From the NCBI GenBank assembly GCA_042090305.1, contig JBELJQ010000010.1, forward strand, positions 1-52,323: DNA of 52,323 nucleotides, in the 5' to 3' direction. The DNA is from TMED13 sp042090305. GTDB taxonomy: Bacteria; Pseudomonadota; Alphaproteobacteria; Methylaequorales; Methylaequoraceae. Under the pieces are notes generated by a model. It ran no database searches, was not told the DNA's origin, and saw only the letters and a list, made by a program, of their open reading frames with translations. Numbering within the stretch: position 1 is the stretch's first letter; every line of letters starts with the position of its first letter. Shown here piece after piece: positions 8,545 to 16,805 of the stretch. The position numbers and the translations under genes are program-made.

Positions 8545-9129
8545 TCATATAACTTTTAATATCTTATACACTTCTGGAATGGATATTCCAACAACATTTG
8601 TATATGAACCTTTTATTTTTTTTATAAATTTTGATGCTAATCCTTGGATTGCATATCCTCCACTCTTCCCAATTCCTTCATTGATTATATCCCGAGTTAA
8701 ATCGGATTTATTAAGCTTTTCAAAATAAACCTCGGTTGTAACCAATCGTTTAAAAACCACTCCTTTATTAGATATGACACAAATTCCCCCATATACAAAA
8801 TGCTTTCTTGATGACAGTATTTCTAAATAGTTTCTAACCATCTCCGCAGAATTTGCTTTATGAAATAAAGTACCTGCCCTATATACGATTGTGTCACCGG
8901 CAATAATTGAGTAAGCCTTATTATTACTCTTTAATTTATTTTTCACATCTAAAGCTTTTTGATAAGCAATTATCTTCACACTCTTTTGAATGTTATTACT
9001 ATCAATCAAAGATTGTTCATCTATACTATGGTTTATAGTTTCAATGTTTTTCAAACCTAATTTTTTTAAAAGGTTTAGCCTTCTTGAGGAGGAGGAAGCT
9101 AAAATTATTTTTTCTAAGTTCTCGAACAA
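8545..9129 (-). CDS. maf: Maf-family nucleotide pyrophosphatase
   Basis: A housecleaning enzyme that hydrolyses non-canonical or modified nucleoside triphosphates (dTTP/UTP/pseudo-UTP type) to the monophosphate. Seen: N-terminal LASSSSRRLNLLKKLG (residues 10-25), a catalytic-region IIAGDTIV near 70 containing the family Asp, and NEGIGKSGGYAIQGLASKFI near 150, the family's GKAGAYGIQG segment. At 194 residues it is full length. It begins two bases after infA, and infA-maf is a conserved alphaproteobacterial pair. Maf subtype (dTTP or 7-methyl-GTP) cannot be assigned with certainty. Confidence 0.93.
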   Translation of the reverse strand: MFENLEKIILASSSSRRLNLLKKLGLKNIETINHSIDEQSLIDSNNIQKSVKIIAYQKALDVKNKLKSNNKAYSIIAGDTIVYRAGTLFHKANSAEMVRNYLEILSSRKHFVYGGICVISNKGVVFKRLVTTEVYFEKLNKSDLTRDIINEGIGKSGGYAIQGLASKFIKKIKGSYTNVVGISIPEVYKILKVI

Positions 9130-9131
9130 TT

Positions 9132-9350
9132 CTATTTATGTCTGAAAGTAATGCGACCTTTGGTTAAATCATAAGGGGTCATTTCGACAGTCACTCTATC
9201 ACCAGCTAAAACTCTAATTCTAAACTTTCGCATTTTTCCAGCCGTATGAGCAATTATTTCATGTTCGTTATCTAAAAGAACACGAAACATTGCATTTGGA
9301 AGAAGCTCCTTTACGGTCCCCGTAAATTCCATTAATTCATCTTTGGCCAT
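9132..9350 (-). CDS. infA: Translation initiation factor IF-1
   Basis: A 72-residue OB-fold protein that binds the 30S A site during initiation. It reads MAKDELMEFTGTVKELLPN and contains the family segments AHTAGKMRKFRIRVLAGD and TPYDLTKGRITFRHK. Length and sequence match bacterial IF-1 almost end to end. It is placed 11 bases after hisD and two before maf in a minus-strand run. Confidence 0.98.
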   Translation of the reverse strand: MAKDELMEFTGTVKELLPNAMFRVLLDNEHEIIAHTAGKMRKFRIRVLAGDRVTVEMTPYDLTKGRITFRHK

Positions 9351-9361
9351 TTATAAAACTC

Positions 9362-10657
9362 TCATTCTTTTAATCTGCATTCTATTGATAAAGAATGAGC
9401 TTGTAAACCCTCTTGCGTAGCAATATTGATTGCATCAATTCCAATCCTTTTCAAGCTTTTCTTATCACAACTAACAACTGAAGATCTCTTAAAATAATCA
9501 AGTAAATTTAGGCCAGATGAAAATCTAGCTGTTCTATCAGTAGGTAAAACGTGGTTAGGGCCAGCTATATAATCTCCAATTGCTTCAGGTGTGTACTTTC
9601 CGAGAAATATTGCGCCAGCATTTTTTATTTTTGTTAAAAACTGTTTAGGGTTTTTTACTGCGATTTCTAAATGTTCAGGTGCTAATTGATTTATGACATC
9701 TACACTTTCTTTAATATTTTCTAAAACAATAACGGCTCCATAATTTTCCCAGCTTTTTTTTGCGATAGCCTTTCTCTCTAATATTTTTAGGAGCTCTTCA
9801 ACTTCTTCTATCACAATATCTGCAAAGCTTAAATCATCTGTAACTAGTATTGATTGAGCTAACTCATCGTGCTCTGCTTGAGATAATAAATCGATTGCGA
9901 TATGTTGGGGATTATTTTTTTTGTCTGCTAAAACAAGGATTTCTGATGGTCCAGCAATCATATCAATTCCAACGGTTCCAAAAAACTTTTTTTTTGCTAA
10001 TGCAACATAGGCATTTCCTGGACCAAATATTTTATCAACTTTTCTTATATTGTTTGTACCTATTGCAAGGGCAGAAATAGCTTGGGCACCTCCAACTTTA
10101 TAAATTTCTTTAATATTAAGTATTTTACAACAGGCTAAAACAAGAGGGTTTATTTCTCCATTAGTGGCTGGTACTGTAATTACAATCCTGGGGACTTTAG
10201 CTACAAGCGCGGGTACAGCATTCATTATTAATGAAGATGGATACGCTGCTTTCCCCCCTGGAACATATAAACCTACAGATTCAATTGGATTCCAAATTGA
10301 ACCGAGTGTCACACCCTCTTTATCCTTATAAATAAGATTATTTGGTTTTTGTTTTTCGTGAAATAGTTTGATTCTTTTGATAGAATTTTTAAGGGACTTA
10401 ATTATTTTTGATGGTATTTTATTGTAAGCATCCTTTAGTTCTTTTTCATTTACGACAAGGTCATCAAATTTCTTGGCATTTATTTTATCAAATTTATTTG
10501 TAAAGTTGATAACAGCAGAATCTCCATTTTTTTTTACAGCATCAATTATTGAACATACAGTTTTTTCTAGTGCAGTATCGGTGCCACTTCTTTTTCTAAG
10601 TAACTTAGTGAATTCACTAGCAAAGTTCTTATTTTTTTTTTTTAAAATCTTAACCAT
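9362..10657 (-). CDS. hisD: Histidinol dehydrogenase
   Basis: Catalyses the last two steps of histidine synthesis, L-histidinol to L-histidine, with two NAD and a Zn ion. Characteristic segments: GLYVPGGKAAYPSSLIMNA (near 130), KVGGAQAISALA, DKIFGPGNAYVALAKK, GIDMIAGPSEILVLAD (near 235), QAEHDELAQ with the metal/catalytic residues, APEHLEI and GPNHVLPT. At 431 residues it is normal length. Its start overlaps the hisG stop by eight bases. Histidine genes other than hisG are not in the window, so the his pathway is dispersed. Confidence 0.97.
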   Translation of the reverse strand: MVKILKKKNKNFASEFTKLLRKRSGTDTALEKTVCSIIDAVKKNGDSAVINFTNKFDKINAKKFDDLVVNEKELKDAYNKIPSKIIKSLKNSIKRIKLFHEKQKPNNLIYKDKEGVTLGSIWNPIESVGLYVPGGKAAYPSSLIMNAVPALVAKVPRIVITVPATNGEINPLVLACCKILNIKEIYKVGGAQAISALAIGTNNIRKVDKIFGPGNAYVALAKKKFFGTVGIDMIAGPSEILVLADKKNNPQHIAIDLLSQAEHDELAQSILVTDDLSFADIVIEEVEELLKILERKAIAKKSWENYGAVIVLENIKESVDVINQLAPEHLEIAVKNPKQFLTKIKNAGAIFLGKYTPEAIGDYIAGPNHVLPTDRTARFSSGLNLLDYFKRSSVVSCDKKSLKRIGIDAINIATQEGLQAHSLSIECRLKE

Positions 10658-11294
10658 TTATAGCCTTTTTAAATTTACTAACAATGAGTGAAACTTTATC
10701 GTTATTTAACTTAAAAGCAATTTTATTTACAATCAACTTTGATGTTATTCTAAATAAAATTTCAGTTTCTTGAAGATTATTTTCACTTAAGGTTTTACCT
10801 GAAGAAACTAAATCAACAATTGTTGAGCATATGCCAAGTTTTGGAGCCAATTCAATTGCCCCATTCAGTTTTATACATTCTGCTCTAATCCCTTTATCAG
10901 CATAATAGTTAGTTACAGTATTCTTATATTTTGTAGCAACCATTAAGTAACCATTATTTTGTTCGTTTTTAGGAATATTTTTTTTATGCGCAACAGATAA
11001 CTTACATTTACCAATACCTAAATCTAGTACAGAATTCACTTCATCATATTCAAATTCTTTGAGAACATCGTCTCCAGCAACACCAAGATGCGCAGCTCCC
11101 AATGCAACAAAAGTCGCTACATCAAACGAGCGTACTTTAATAATATCTAAATACTTGAAATTTGTTTGAAACAAAAGTTTTCTTGAATCTGTATTGTAAA
11201 AGTCTTTTTCGACTAAAATACCAGCTTTTTCCATAACAGGATTTAACTCATTAAGTATTCTTCCTTTAGGAACAGCTAAAATCATTTTTTTCAT
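10650..11294 (-). CDS. hisG: ATP phosphoribosyltransferase, short form
   Basis: First enzyme of histidine synthesis, joining ATP and PRPP. It begins MILAVPKGRILNEL after a short leader and includes GVAGDDVLKEF and the PRPP-binding-type stretch GICSTIVDLVSSGKTLSENNL near 150. At 214 residues it is the short HisG form, which in known cases needs the regulatory subunit HisZ (a HisRS-like protein); hisZ is not in this window. The start overlaps the murA stop by ATGA, and the end overlaps hisD. Feedback control by histidine would come through HisZ, as no ACT-like C-terminal domain is present. Confidence 0.95.
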   Translation of the reverse strand: MKKMILAVPKGRILNELNPVMEKAGILVEKDFYNTDSRKLLFQTNFKYLDIIKVRSFDVATFVALGAAHLGVAGDDVLKEFEYDEVNSVLDLGIGKCKLSVAHKKNIPKNEQNNGYLMVATKYKNTVTNYYADKGIRAECIKLNGAIELAPKLGICSTIVDLVSSGKTLSENNLQETEILFRITSKLIVNKIAFKLNNDKVSLIVSKFKKAING

Positions 11295-12559
11295 TTTTTT
11301 ACTCTTCTAATTTTTGCACCACAATATCTAAGCTTCTTTTCAATATTTTCATAACCTCTATCCAAATGATATACTCTATTAATAATTGTTTTACCTTCGG
11401 CCATCAAGCCAGCAATAATTAAAGATGAGGAAGCTCTTAGGTCCGTAGCCATGACTTCTGCACCATAAATTTTGTTTACACCAATAATTTTTACTTTTGA
11501 CCCTTTTTTTTTTACATTTGCTCCCATTCTTTGTAGCTCACTTATATGCATAAATCTATTTTCAAAAATCCTTTCATTTATTTCAGAAATACCGTTGATT
11601 TTTAAAAGTGCAGATGTTAACTGTGCTTGAAGATCTGTTGGAAAACCTGGGTATTCCTGAGTAATAATTTTTAAATTTAAAGAATTATTCTTATTTTTTT
11701 TTACTAAAATTTCATTTTCATTCATTTTTTTTATTTCTAAAAGTTTGATTGGTTTAAAAATATCTTTCAGGTGTGAAAAAATTTCCTCATTAATATTGGT
11801 TAAAGTAACCTGATCTCCACAACCTAAAACACATAATGCAAATGTACCTGCCTCTATACGATCTGGCATAACACTGTAACTGCAACCTCCTAATTCATCA
11901 ACACCAATTATTTCTATTTTCTCAGTACCTTGTCCTTTTATTTTAGCACCAATTTTAACTAAGAAGTTACATAAATCCGCGATTTCTGGCTCCATTGCTG
12001 CATTATTAATTATTGTCCTTCCTTCTGCGAGGGTAGCTGCCATAATAATATTTTCTGTTGCACCCACAGATTTTTTCCTAAAATTGATTGTTGCGCCGCT
12101 AAATTTCTTTTTTAATTTACCTTCAACGTAACCATCTTTAATAGAAAATTCAGCACCCATCTTTTGAAGATTCTCCAGATGAATATCAACAGGTCTTGTT
12201 CCTATAGCGCAACCACCTGGCAATGAGACTTTTGCAGTTCCATATTTCGTAAGAAGTGGACCAAGTATTAAAAAAGAAGCTCTCATCTTTCTTACAAGTT
12301 CGTATGATGCATATAATGATTTAGGGTGGGAAGCCTTAAGTTCGTATGAATTTTTCTTTTTTTTACAAACAATAACATTCAATGATTCAAGAAGATTAAT
12401 CATTGAAGATACATCAGATAGATCTGGAACATTATATAACTTTATACTTACATTAGTTAAAAGTGTTGCAGCTAGAATTGGTAAAGCTGAATTTTTTGAG
12501 CCACTAATTTTTATCTTGCCTTTGAGTCTATTTCCTCCAATTATTTGTATTGTATCCAT
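11291..12559 (-). CDS. murA: UDP-N-acetylglucosamine 1-carboxyvinyltransferase
   Basis: Transfers enolpyruvate from PEP to UDP-GlcNAc, committing it to peptidoglycan; it uses the product of glmU found earlier in the window. Seen: N-terminal GGNRLKGKIKISGSKNSALP (Lys near 22 for substrate), RKMRASFLILGPLL near 90, LPGGCAIGTRPVDIH near 115 with the reactive-loop Cys (the usual fosfomycin target) in GGCAIG, and the C-terminal DLRASSSLIIAGL. At 422 residues it is full length. Gap to dcd is one base; it overlaps hisG. Confidence 0.97.
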   Translation of the reverse strand: MDTIQIIGGNRLKGKIKISGSKNSALPILAATLLTNVSIKLYNVPDLSDVSSMINLLESLNVIVCKKKKNSYELKASHPKSLYASYELVRKMRASFLILGPLLTKYGTAKVSLPGGCAIGTRPVDIHLENLQKMGAEFSIKDGYVEGKLKKKFSGATINFRKKSVGATENIIMAATLAEGRTIINNAAMEPEIADLCNFLVKIGAKIKGQGTEKIEIIGVDELGGCSYSVMPDRIEAGTFALCVLGCGDQVTLTNINEEIFSHLKDIFKPIKLLEIKKMNENEILVKKNKNNSLNLKIITQEYPGFPTDLQAQLTSALLKINGISEINERIFENRFMHISELQRMGANVKKKGSKVKIIGVNKIYGAEVMATDLRASSSLIIAGLMAEGKTIINRVYHLDRGYENIEKKLRYCGAKIRRVKK

Positions 12560-12560
12560 G

Positions 12561-13115
12561 CTAAAGCTTTGGTAAAGTCACACCTTCTTGAAACATATAT
12601 TTTCCTTTTCTATCTGCGTAAGACAGATCACAAACCTTTTCCCCTTTAAAAAATAAAAACTGGGCAGCCCCTTCATTAGCGTAAATTTTAGCGGGAAGCG
12701 GTGTGGTGTTTGAAAACTCCAAAGTAACGTGGCCCTCCCACTCTGGTTCTAGAGGTGTCACATTAACTATAATTCCGCATCTTGCATAAGTTGATTTTCC
12801 AACACATATTACAAGAGTTTCTTTGGGTATTTTAAAATATTCAACAGTACTAGCAAGAGCAAAGCTGTTAGGTGGTATTACGCAATGATCAACAGCTCTG
12901 TCAACAAAACTATTATCTGAAAACTTTTTTGGGTCAACAGTTGCCGAATTTACATTAGTAAAAATTTTAAAGTTTTTAGATACTCTTGCATCATAACCAT
13001 ATGAAGATAGGCCATATGATAAAACTCCTTTTTTTTCTAATTTTTCTACAAAGGGATTTATCATATTTTTTTCTTTAACCATTTTTTTTATCCAAGAATC
13101 AGGCATTATTCCCAT
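12561..13115 (-). CDS. dcd: dCTP deaminase
   Basis: Deaminates dCTP to dUTP, feeding dUMP to thymidylate synthase (here ThyX at 51 kb). Seen: GLSSYGYDARV near 37, PPNSFALAST near 80, GKSTYARCGIIVNVTPLEPE near 106 with the catalytic Glu region, and the closing GAAQFLFF. It is 184 residues, as usual. The ATG at 13115 is chosen because AAAGGAG lies seven bases upstream; the start overlaps the 33-residue gene by 17 bases. Fusion-type dUTPase activity is not suggested. Confidence 0.96.
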   Translation of the reverse strand: MGIMPDSWIKKMVKEKNMINPFVEKLEKKGVLSYGLSSYGYDARVSKNFKIFTNVNSATVDPKKFSDNSFVDRAVDHCVIPPNSFALASTVEYFKIPKETLVICVGKSTYARCGIIVNVTPLEPEWEGHVTLEFSNTTPLPAKIYANEGAAQFLFFKGEKVCDLSYADRKGKYMFQEGVTLPKL

Positions 13116-13200
13116 TTTTAATCTCCTTTCTTTTTTTAAGATTTTTTCTTAAAGCATCAGATAATTTTTTGAACTTAATTTTATCTCTATCATTCATCAT
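13099..13200 (-). CDS. Small conserved-looking basic protein (33 aa)
   Basis: A 33-codon frame starts at ATG 13200 (or the adjacent ATG at 13197) and reads MMNDRDKIKFKKLSDALRKN, then a lysine/arginine-rich tail (LKKRKEIKNG). It overlaps the MazG-like gene upstream (ATGATGAATGA) and dcd downstream (17 bases), so it sits exactly in the operon's reading chain. From memory, alphaproteobacteria often carry tiny proteins with a core like ALRxNLxRRK beside murA; that resemblance is the basis for calling it real. Its charge suggests nucleic-acid or ribosome contact, which is inference only. Confidence 0.65.
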   Translation of the reverse strand: MMNDRDKIKFKKLSDALRKNLKKRKEIKNGNNA

Positions 13201-13555
13201 TGTACTCTTTTTTTAGTCTATTATACTTAGTTGATTTACCCTTAGATAAATTTATTGGATATTTTTTTTTATTTAACTCTATTTTTTCCAAGCAAACTTT
13301 TTCTAAGTCAATTTTTGATAGGTCAGCAAATCTGATTAAATAGAGTAGAATGTCAGCAACCTCTTCATTAATTCTTGCTTTCATCACTTTGCTGTTTTTA
13401 TAAGTGGAACCTTCTTTCTCCCATTGGAAAACCTCCAGCAATTCAGACGATTCAAGATTAATAGATATTGCTAAATTTTTAAGAGTATGGAATTGTTCCC
13501 AATCTCTCTCTTTTGCAAACTCTCTTAGTTTCCTTTTTATTTTCTCTTCATCCAT
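13190..13555 (-). CDS. MazG-like nucleotide pyrophosphohydrolase
   Basis: A 121-residue all-alpha NTP pyrophosphatase of the MazG/dCTP-pyrophosphatase (RS21-C6) type. The N-terminal RDWEQFHTLKNLAISINLES and the metal-binding clusters ESSELLEVFQWE and INEEVADILLYLIRFAD (E-x-x-E and E-x-x-D arrangement) are diagnostic. It cleaves (d)NTPs to (d)NMP and PPi, and its link with dcd two genes on points to dCTP/dUTP pool control. It heads the minus-strand run and is divergent from the GltB-like gene with about 93 bp between. Confidence 0.88.
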   Translation of the reverse strand: MDEEKIKRKLREFAKERDWEQFHTLKNLAISINLESSELLEVFQWEKEGSTYKNSKVMKARINEEVADILLYLIRFADLSKIDLEKVCLEKIELNKKKYPINLSKGKSTKYNRLKKEYNDE

Positions 13556-13648
13556 TTTAATTTAATAATTTGCTATCAATATACTTGATTTATATTTCTT
13601 TTAAAAATTTATATCTTTTTTTTTTATTATTGCTAGAATTTACTAACT

Positions 13649-15268
13649 ATGGGAGAGGTGTTTTGGGGTAGATATTCATTATTAGTTTACACTGGGATTG
13701 CCTCAGTTGTATTACTCCTGTTAACGATTTACTTTAAAATCTTTGGTATATTTTTCATTCTTAGCCTAACTTTATTTGGCGTAGCAGTTTGGGATTTTTC
13801 TCAGAAAAAAAGATCAATCCTATCAAACTTTCCTTTACTAGGAAGATTTAGATTTTTTCTAGAAAGTATTAGGCCAGAACTTAGGCAATACTACTGGGAA
13901 TCCGATGATGATGAAGTCCCTTATTCTAGAAATCAACGTTCAATGGTTTACCAGAGATCAAAAAACATTGAAGGTGTTAGACCATTTGGATCTCTTGAAA
14001 GAATGTATAATGAAGATTTTGTTTGGTTAAATCATTCGATTACACCATCACATATAAGTAATTCTAATTTTACATCAAAAGTAGGTGTTGGAAAAAATGC
14101 ATATAATATGTCAGTTCTAAATATTTCTGGAACTTCGTTTGGTGCAATATCTCCCCCAGCTATTACTTCTTTAAATAAAGCAGCAAAAATGGGTAATTTT
14201 GCTCACAACACTGGTGAGGGTTCAATGTCTCCATATCACGAAAAAGGTGGAGGTGATACCATCTGGCAGATATCTACGGGATATTTTGGATGTAGAGATG
14301 TAAATGGAAACTTTAGTCCAAAAAAATTTCAGTCTAAAGCAAAAAGTGAGCAAATTAAAATGATAGAAATAAAAATTAGTCAAGGAGCTAAACCTGGACA
14401 TGGTGGGATGTTACTTGCACCAAAAGTTACTGATGAGATCGCTAAGACACGTGGTATAGAGGTTGGAAAAGACTGCATATCGCCCGCAAGGCATAAGGAA
14501 TTTTCAACTCCATCCCAATTGCTAAATTTCGTACAAAAGTTAAAAAAACTTTCTGGCAATAAGCCCGTTGGTATAAAGATGTGTATTGGACATCCGTGGG
14601 AATTTATTTCTATCGTAAAAGCAATGGTTGTAGAAAAAAAATATATAGATTTCATCACTGTTGATGGAGCTGAAGGTGGAACCGGTGCAGCGCCAGCTGA
14701 ATTTACTGATCATTTGGGTTGTCCGCTTAAAGATGCAATAATTTTTGTTGATAACGCACTTATAGGCTCCAGTTTAAGAGAAAGAGTCAAAATTGGAGTT
14801 TCTGGAAAAGTTGTATCGGCCTTTGATATTGCTCATATGTGTGCTCTTGGTGCAGATTGGGTTAATATGGCGAGGCCCTTTATGTTTTCAATCGGTTGTA
14901 TACAATGTAGATCATGCCACACTGGTGAATGTCCAACTGGAATTGCAACAATGGATCCAATGCGATATAGAGCAATTGATATCGAGGATCGGTCGAATAG
15001 AGCTTATAACTTCCATAGAAATACTCTTTTTGTTTTAAAAGAACTCTTAGAATCAGTTGGAGTAAAACATCCCAGTGAATTAAATAGAAGACACATAGTA
15101 AGAAGATTGTCTGAAAGCGAAATATTATTAGCAGATCAAATCTATCCAAGAGCAGTCAAAGGCGAACTTTTAAAAAAAGGGAAAAAAATAATTGCTGATC
15201 CTAGAATAGACGTTTATTGGAACAAAGTAAAATCTTCAAGTTTTAATTATGAACAAGGTTCTATTTAG
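13649..15268 (+). CDS. Membrane-anchored FMN-binding glutamate-synthase-family protein
   Basis: A stand-alone GltB central/FMN domain protein of 539 residues. Two hydrophobic segments at about residues 12-30 and 32-48 anchor it. The barrel begins near 150 with SGTSFGAISPPAI, then GEGSMSPYH, KPGHGGML, PVGIKMCIGHPWE and FITVDGAEGGTGAAP. Near 415-430 is a cysteine cluster GCIQCRSCHTGECPTGIAT, the region that binds the 3Fe-4S cluster in GltB. There is no glutaminase domain, so it cannot be complete glutamate synthase. The family's substrate is not established; oxidoreduction with an FMN/Fe-S chain is inferred. It stands alone before the aberrant tRNA-Thr. Confidence 0.85.
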   Translation: MGEVFWGRYSLLVYTGIASVVLLLLTIYFKIFGIFFILSLTLFGVAVWDFSQKKRSILSNFPLLGRFRFFLESIRPELRQYYWESDDDEVPYSRNQRSMVYQRSKNIEGVRPFGSLERMYNEDFVWLNHSITPSHISNSNFTSKVGVGKNAYNMSVLNISGTSFGAISPPAITSLNKAAKMGNFAHNTGEGSMSPYHEKGGGDTIWQISTGYFGCRDVNGNFSPKKFQSKAKSEQIKMIEIKISQGAKPGHGGMLLAPKVTDEIAKTRGIEVGKDCISPARHKEFSTPSQLLNFVQKLKKLSGNKPVGIKMCIGHPWEFISIVKAMVVEKKYIDFITVDGAEGGTGAAPAEFTDHLGCPLKDAIIFVDNALIGSSLRERVKIGVSGKVVSAFDIAHMCALGADWVNMARPFMFSIGCIQCRSCHTGECPTGIATMDPMRYRAIDIEDRSNRAYNFHRNTLFVLKELLESVGVKHPSELNRRHIVRRLSESEILLADQIYPRAVKGELLKKGKKIIADPRIDVYWNKVKSSSFNYEQGSI

Positions 15269-15348
15269 AATTAATTTTAATTGCTCCTCAATATTAAAAG
15301 AAATGATTTTTTTTTTAAATCAAGTTTTTACTTTTTTTTACCAAGAAT

Positions 15349-15422
15349 GCCCTCTTAGTTTAATAGTAAAACAGGGTCTTGGTAAGACTCAGCCACTGGA
15401 GCGTAACCAGTAGAGGGCACCA
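15349..15422 (+). tRNA. tRNA-Thr (GGU) with atypical D and T loops
   Basis: All four stems are intact. The acceptor GCCCTCT pairs with AGAGGGC, followed by discriminator A and an encoded CCA (15420-15422). The D stem is GTTT/AAAC; the anticodon stem GGGTC/GACTC has one G-U; loop TTGGTAA carries anticodon GGT; the T stem is ACTGG/CCAGT. G1-C72 and C2-G71 with G35-U36 fit threonine identity. The odd parts are the D loop AATAGTA, which lacks the G18-G19 pair, and the T loop AGCGTAA instead of TTCRANN, lacking T54, T55 and A58. It therefore lacks most elbow contacts while keeping its stems. Confidence 0.8.
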
Positions 15423-15429
15423 AATTATA

Positions 15430-16635
15430 ATGAAAAATTTAACAAAAAATATTTTAATTGGCTTTATATCAGGATTAATCATCGGATGTCTTCTAAATAT
15501 ATTAGATTTAAATGAGAGTTATAAGTTAATTTGTATCAATCTTTTCTCTTTCGGTGGAGAAGTTTTCTTAAAAGTAATAAAAATGTTGGTTGTTCCTATT
15601 GTTTTTTTTTCCCTTACAACTGGTGTTGCAAATCTTAATGAACTCAGTACTCTTGGGTCTATTGGGCTTAAATCAATATTTCTGTATATTTTTACAACAT
15701 TTTTGGCAATTTCTGGTTCACTAATTATTGCAAATAAATTAAATCCTGGAGAAAATTTTAAACTTTCCATTACTGGTAAAAATATTAGTTTAACTGAACC
15801 ACCATCATTAAGGGACGTGTTACTAAATATTTTACCTAATAATCCCTTTGAATCTTTAGTAAATGGAAATATGTTACAAATAATCTTTTTTTCTATCTTA
15901 ATTGGCAGTGCTATCTCACTGACTAATTCAAAATCAGTAAAGCAGTTTTTTAATGATTTTAACGAAATAATAATGAAGGTTCTATCAATCACTCTGGTTA
16001 TAGCACCAATAGGAATCTTTTGTCTTATCGCTAAAACTTTTGCAGTTCAAGGTATTGGGTCAATTATTGAATTACTAAAATATTTCAGTGTTGTAATTGT
16101 TGCGCTTTTTTTTCATGTAATTTTTGTATACCTTCCACTTATAAGATTTATTGGAAAAGTAAAAATTGTAAACTTTGTAAATGGTATGAAAGAAGCAATG
16201 ATATTTGCATTCTCCACTTCAAGCAGTTCTGCTACAATACCAATAACTTTAGAAAATCTTAAGAATAATTTAAAAGTAAGAGAAAAAATAGCTTCATTTA
16301 CAGTTCCGCTCGGTGCAACAATCAATATGGATGGAACCGCAATAATGCAAGGAGTAGCAACAATCTTTATTGCAAATGCATACGGATTTGATTTATCTTT
16401 AATAGACTTTATGAATATTATTTTAACTTCTACACTAGCTTCAGTTGGAACTGCTGGTGTACCGGGTGTTGGTATTATTATGCTTGGAATGGTGCTTAAT
16501 CAAGTTGGTCTCCCTATCGAAGGAATAGCTTTAATTATGGGGGTTGATAGGTTTCTAGATATGATAAGAACAACCGTTAATATTACTGGTGATTCTATGG
16601 TATCCATAATCATTAATAAAACAGAAAAAATATGA
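15430..16635 (+). CDS. Dicarboxylate/amino acid:cation symporter (DAACS family)
   Basis: A secondary transporter of the GltP/DctA/SstT family that takes up glutamate, aspartate, C4-dicarboxylates or serine/threonine with H+ or Na+. Seen: 8 or so hydrophobic segments; the serine-rich re-entrant loop FAFSTSSSSATIPITLE near 257; NMDGTAIMQG near 297; a second loop ASVGTAGVPG near 335; and VDRFLDMIRTTVNITGD near 372. The start is the ATG at 15430 (401 aa), since the longer upstream frame lies inside the tRNA. The C-terminus overlaps a small gene by ATGA. Substrate cannot be assigned; NITGDS near the end is compatible with dicarboxylates or acidic amino acids. Confidence 0.92.
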   Translation: MKNLTKNILIGFISGLIIGCLLNILDLNESYKLICINLFSFGGEVFLKVIKMLVVPIVFFSLTTGVANLNELSTLGSIGLKSIFLYIFTTFLAISGSLIIANKLNPGENFKLSITGKNISLTEPPSLRDVLLNILPNNPFESLVNGNMLQIIFFSILIGSAISLTNSKSVKQFFNDFNEIIMKVLSITLVIAPIGIFCLIAKTFAVQGIGSIIELLKYFSVVIVALFFHVIFVYLPLIRFIGKVKIVNFVNGMKEAMIFAFSTSSSSATIPITLENLKNNLKVREKIASFTVPLGATINMDGTAIMQGVATIFIANAYGFDLSLIDFMNIILTSTLASVGTAGVPGVGIIMLGMVLNQVGLPIEGIALIMGVDRFLDMIRTTVNITGDSMVSIIINKTEKI

Positions 16636-16805
16636 AATGGTATAACGTTGAACTTGAAATTTCTATTTATGGAAAAGAGTTTGAATTAGTAAACGCGGTT
16701 GAAAGGGATGATGCAGAATCCATTGCCCTCAATAGGATAATAAAAAAGTATAACTGTTCACCTGATAGCGTGGAAATTATTCAATGCAAAGTTATTGAAG
16801 ACTAA
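16632..16805 (+). CDS. Small acidic protein of unknown function (57 aa)
   Basis: A 57-residue frame coupled to the symporter by an ATGA overlap. It starts MKWYNVELEISIYGKEFELV and continues as an alternating hydrophobic/charged beta-like strand, a helix rich in Asp/Glu (ERDDAESIALNRIIKKY) and a final strand ending EIIQCKVIED. The beta-beta-alpha-beta pattern suggests a small folded cytoplasmic domain. Its codon use fits neighbours, and its end overlaps the dihydroorotase gene tail to tail by 14 bases. I do not recognise a family. Confidence 0.65.
   Translation: MKWYNVELEISIYGKEFELVNAVERDDAESIALNRIIKKYNCSPDSVEIIQCKVIED

Noticed and set aside
12297..12351. Two copies of AAGTTCGTATGA about 45 bases apart in murA
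   Set aside because: Short direct repeat within a conserved coding region; no third copy and no flanking structure.
15379..15429. Upstream extension of the symporter frame
   Set aside because: It translates the 3' half of the tRNA-Thr gene; the ATG at 15430 gives the normal family N-terminus.
15519..15992. 157-codon minus-strand frame opposite the symporter
   Set aside because: Antisense shadow of a membrane protein; no motif or ribosome site.
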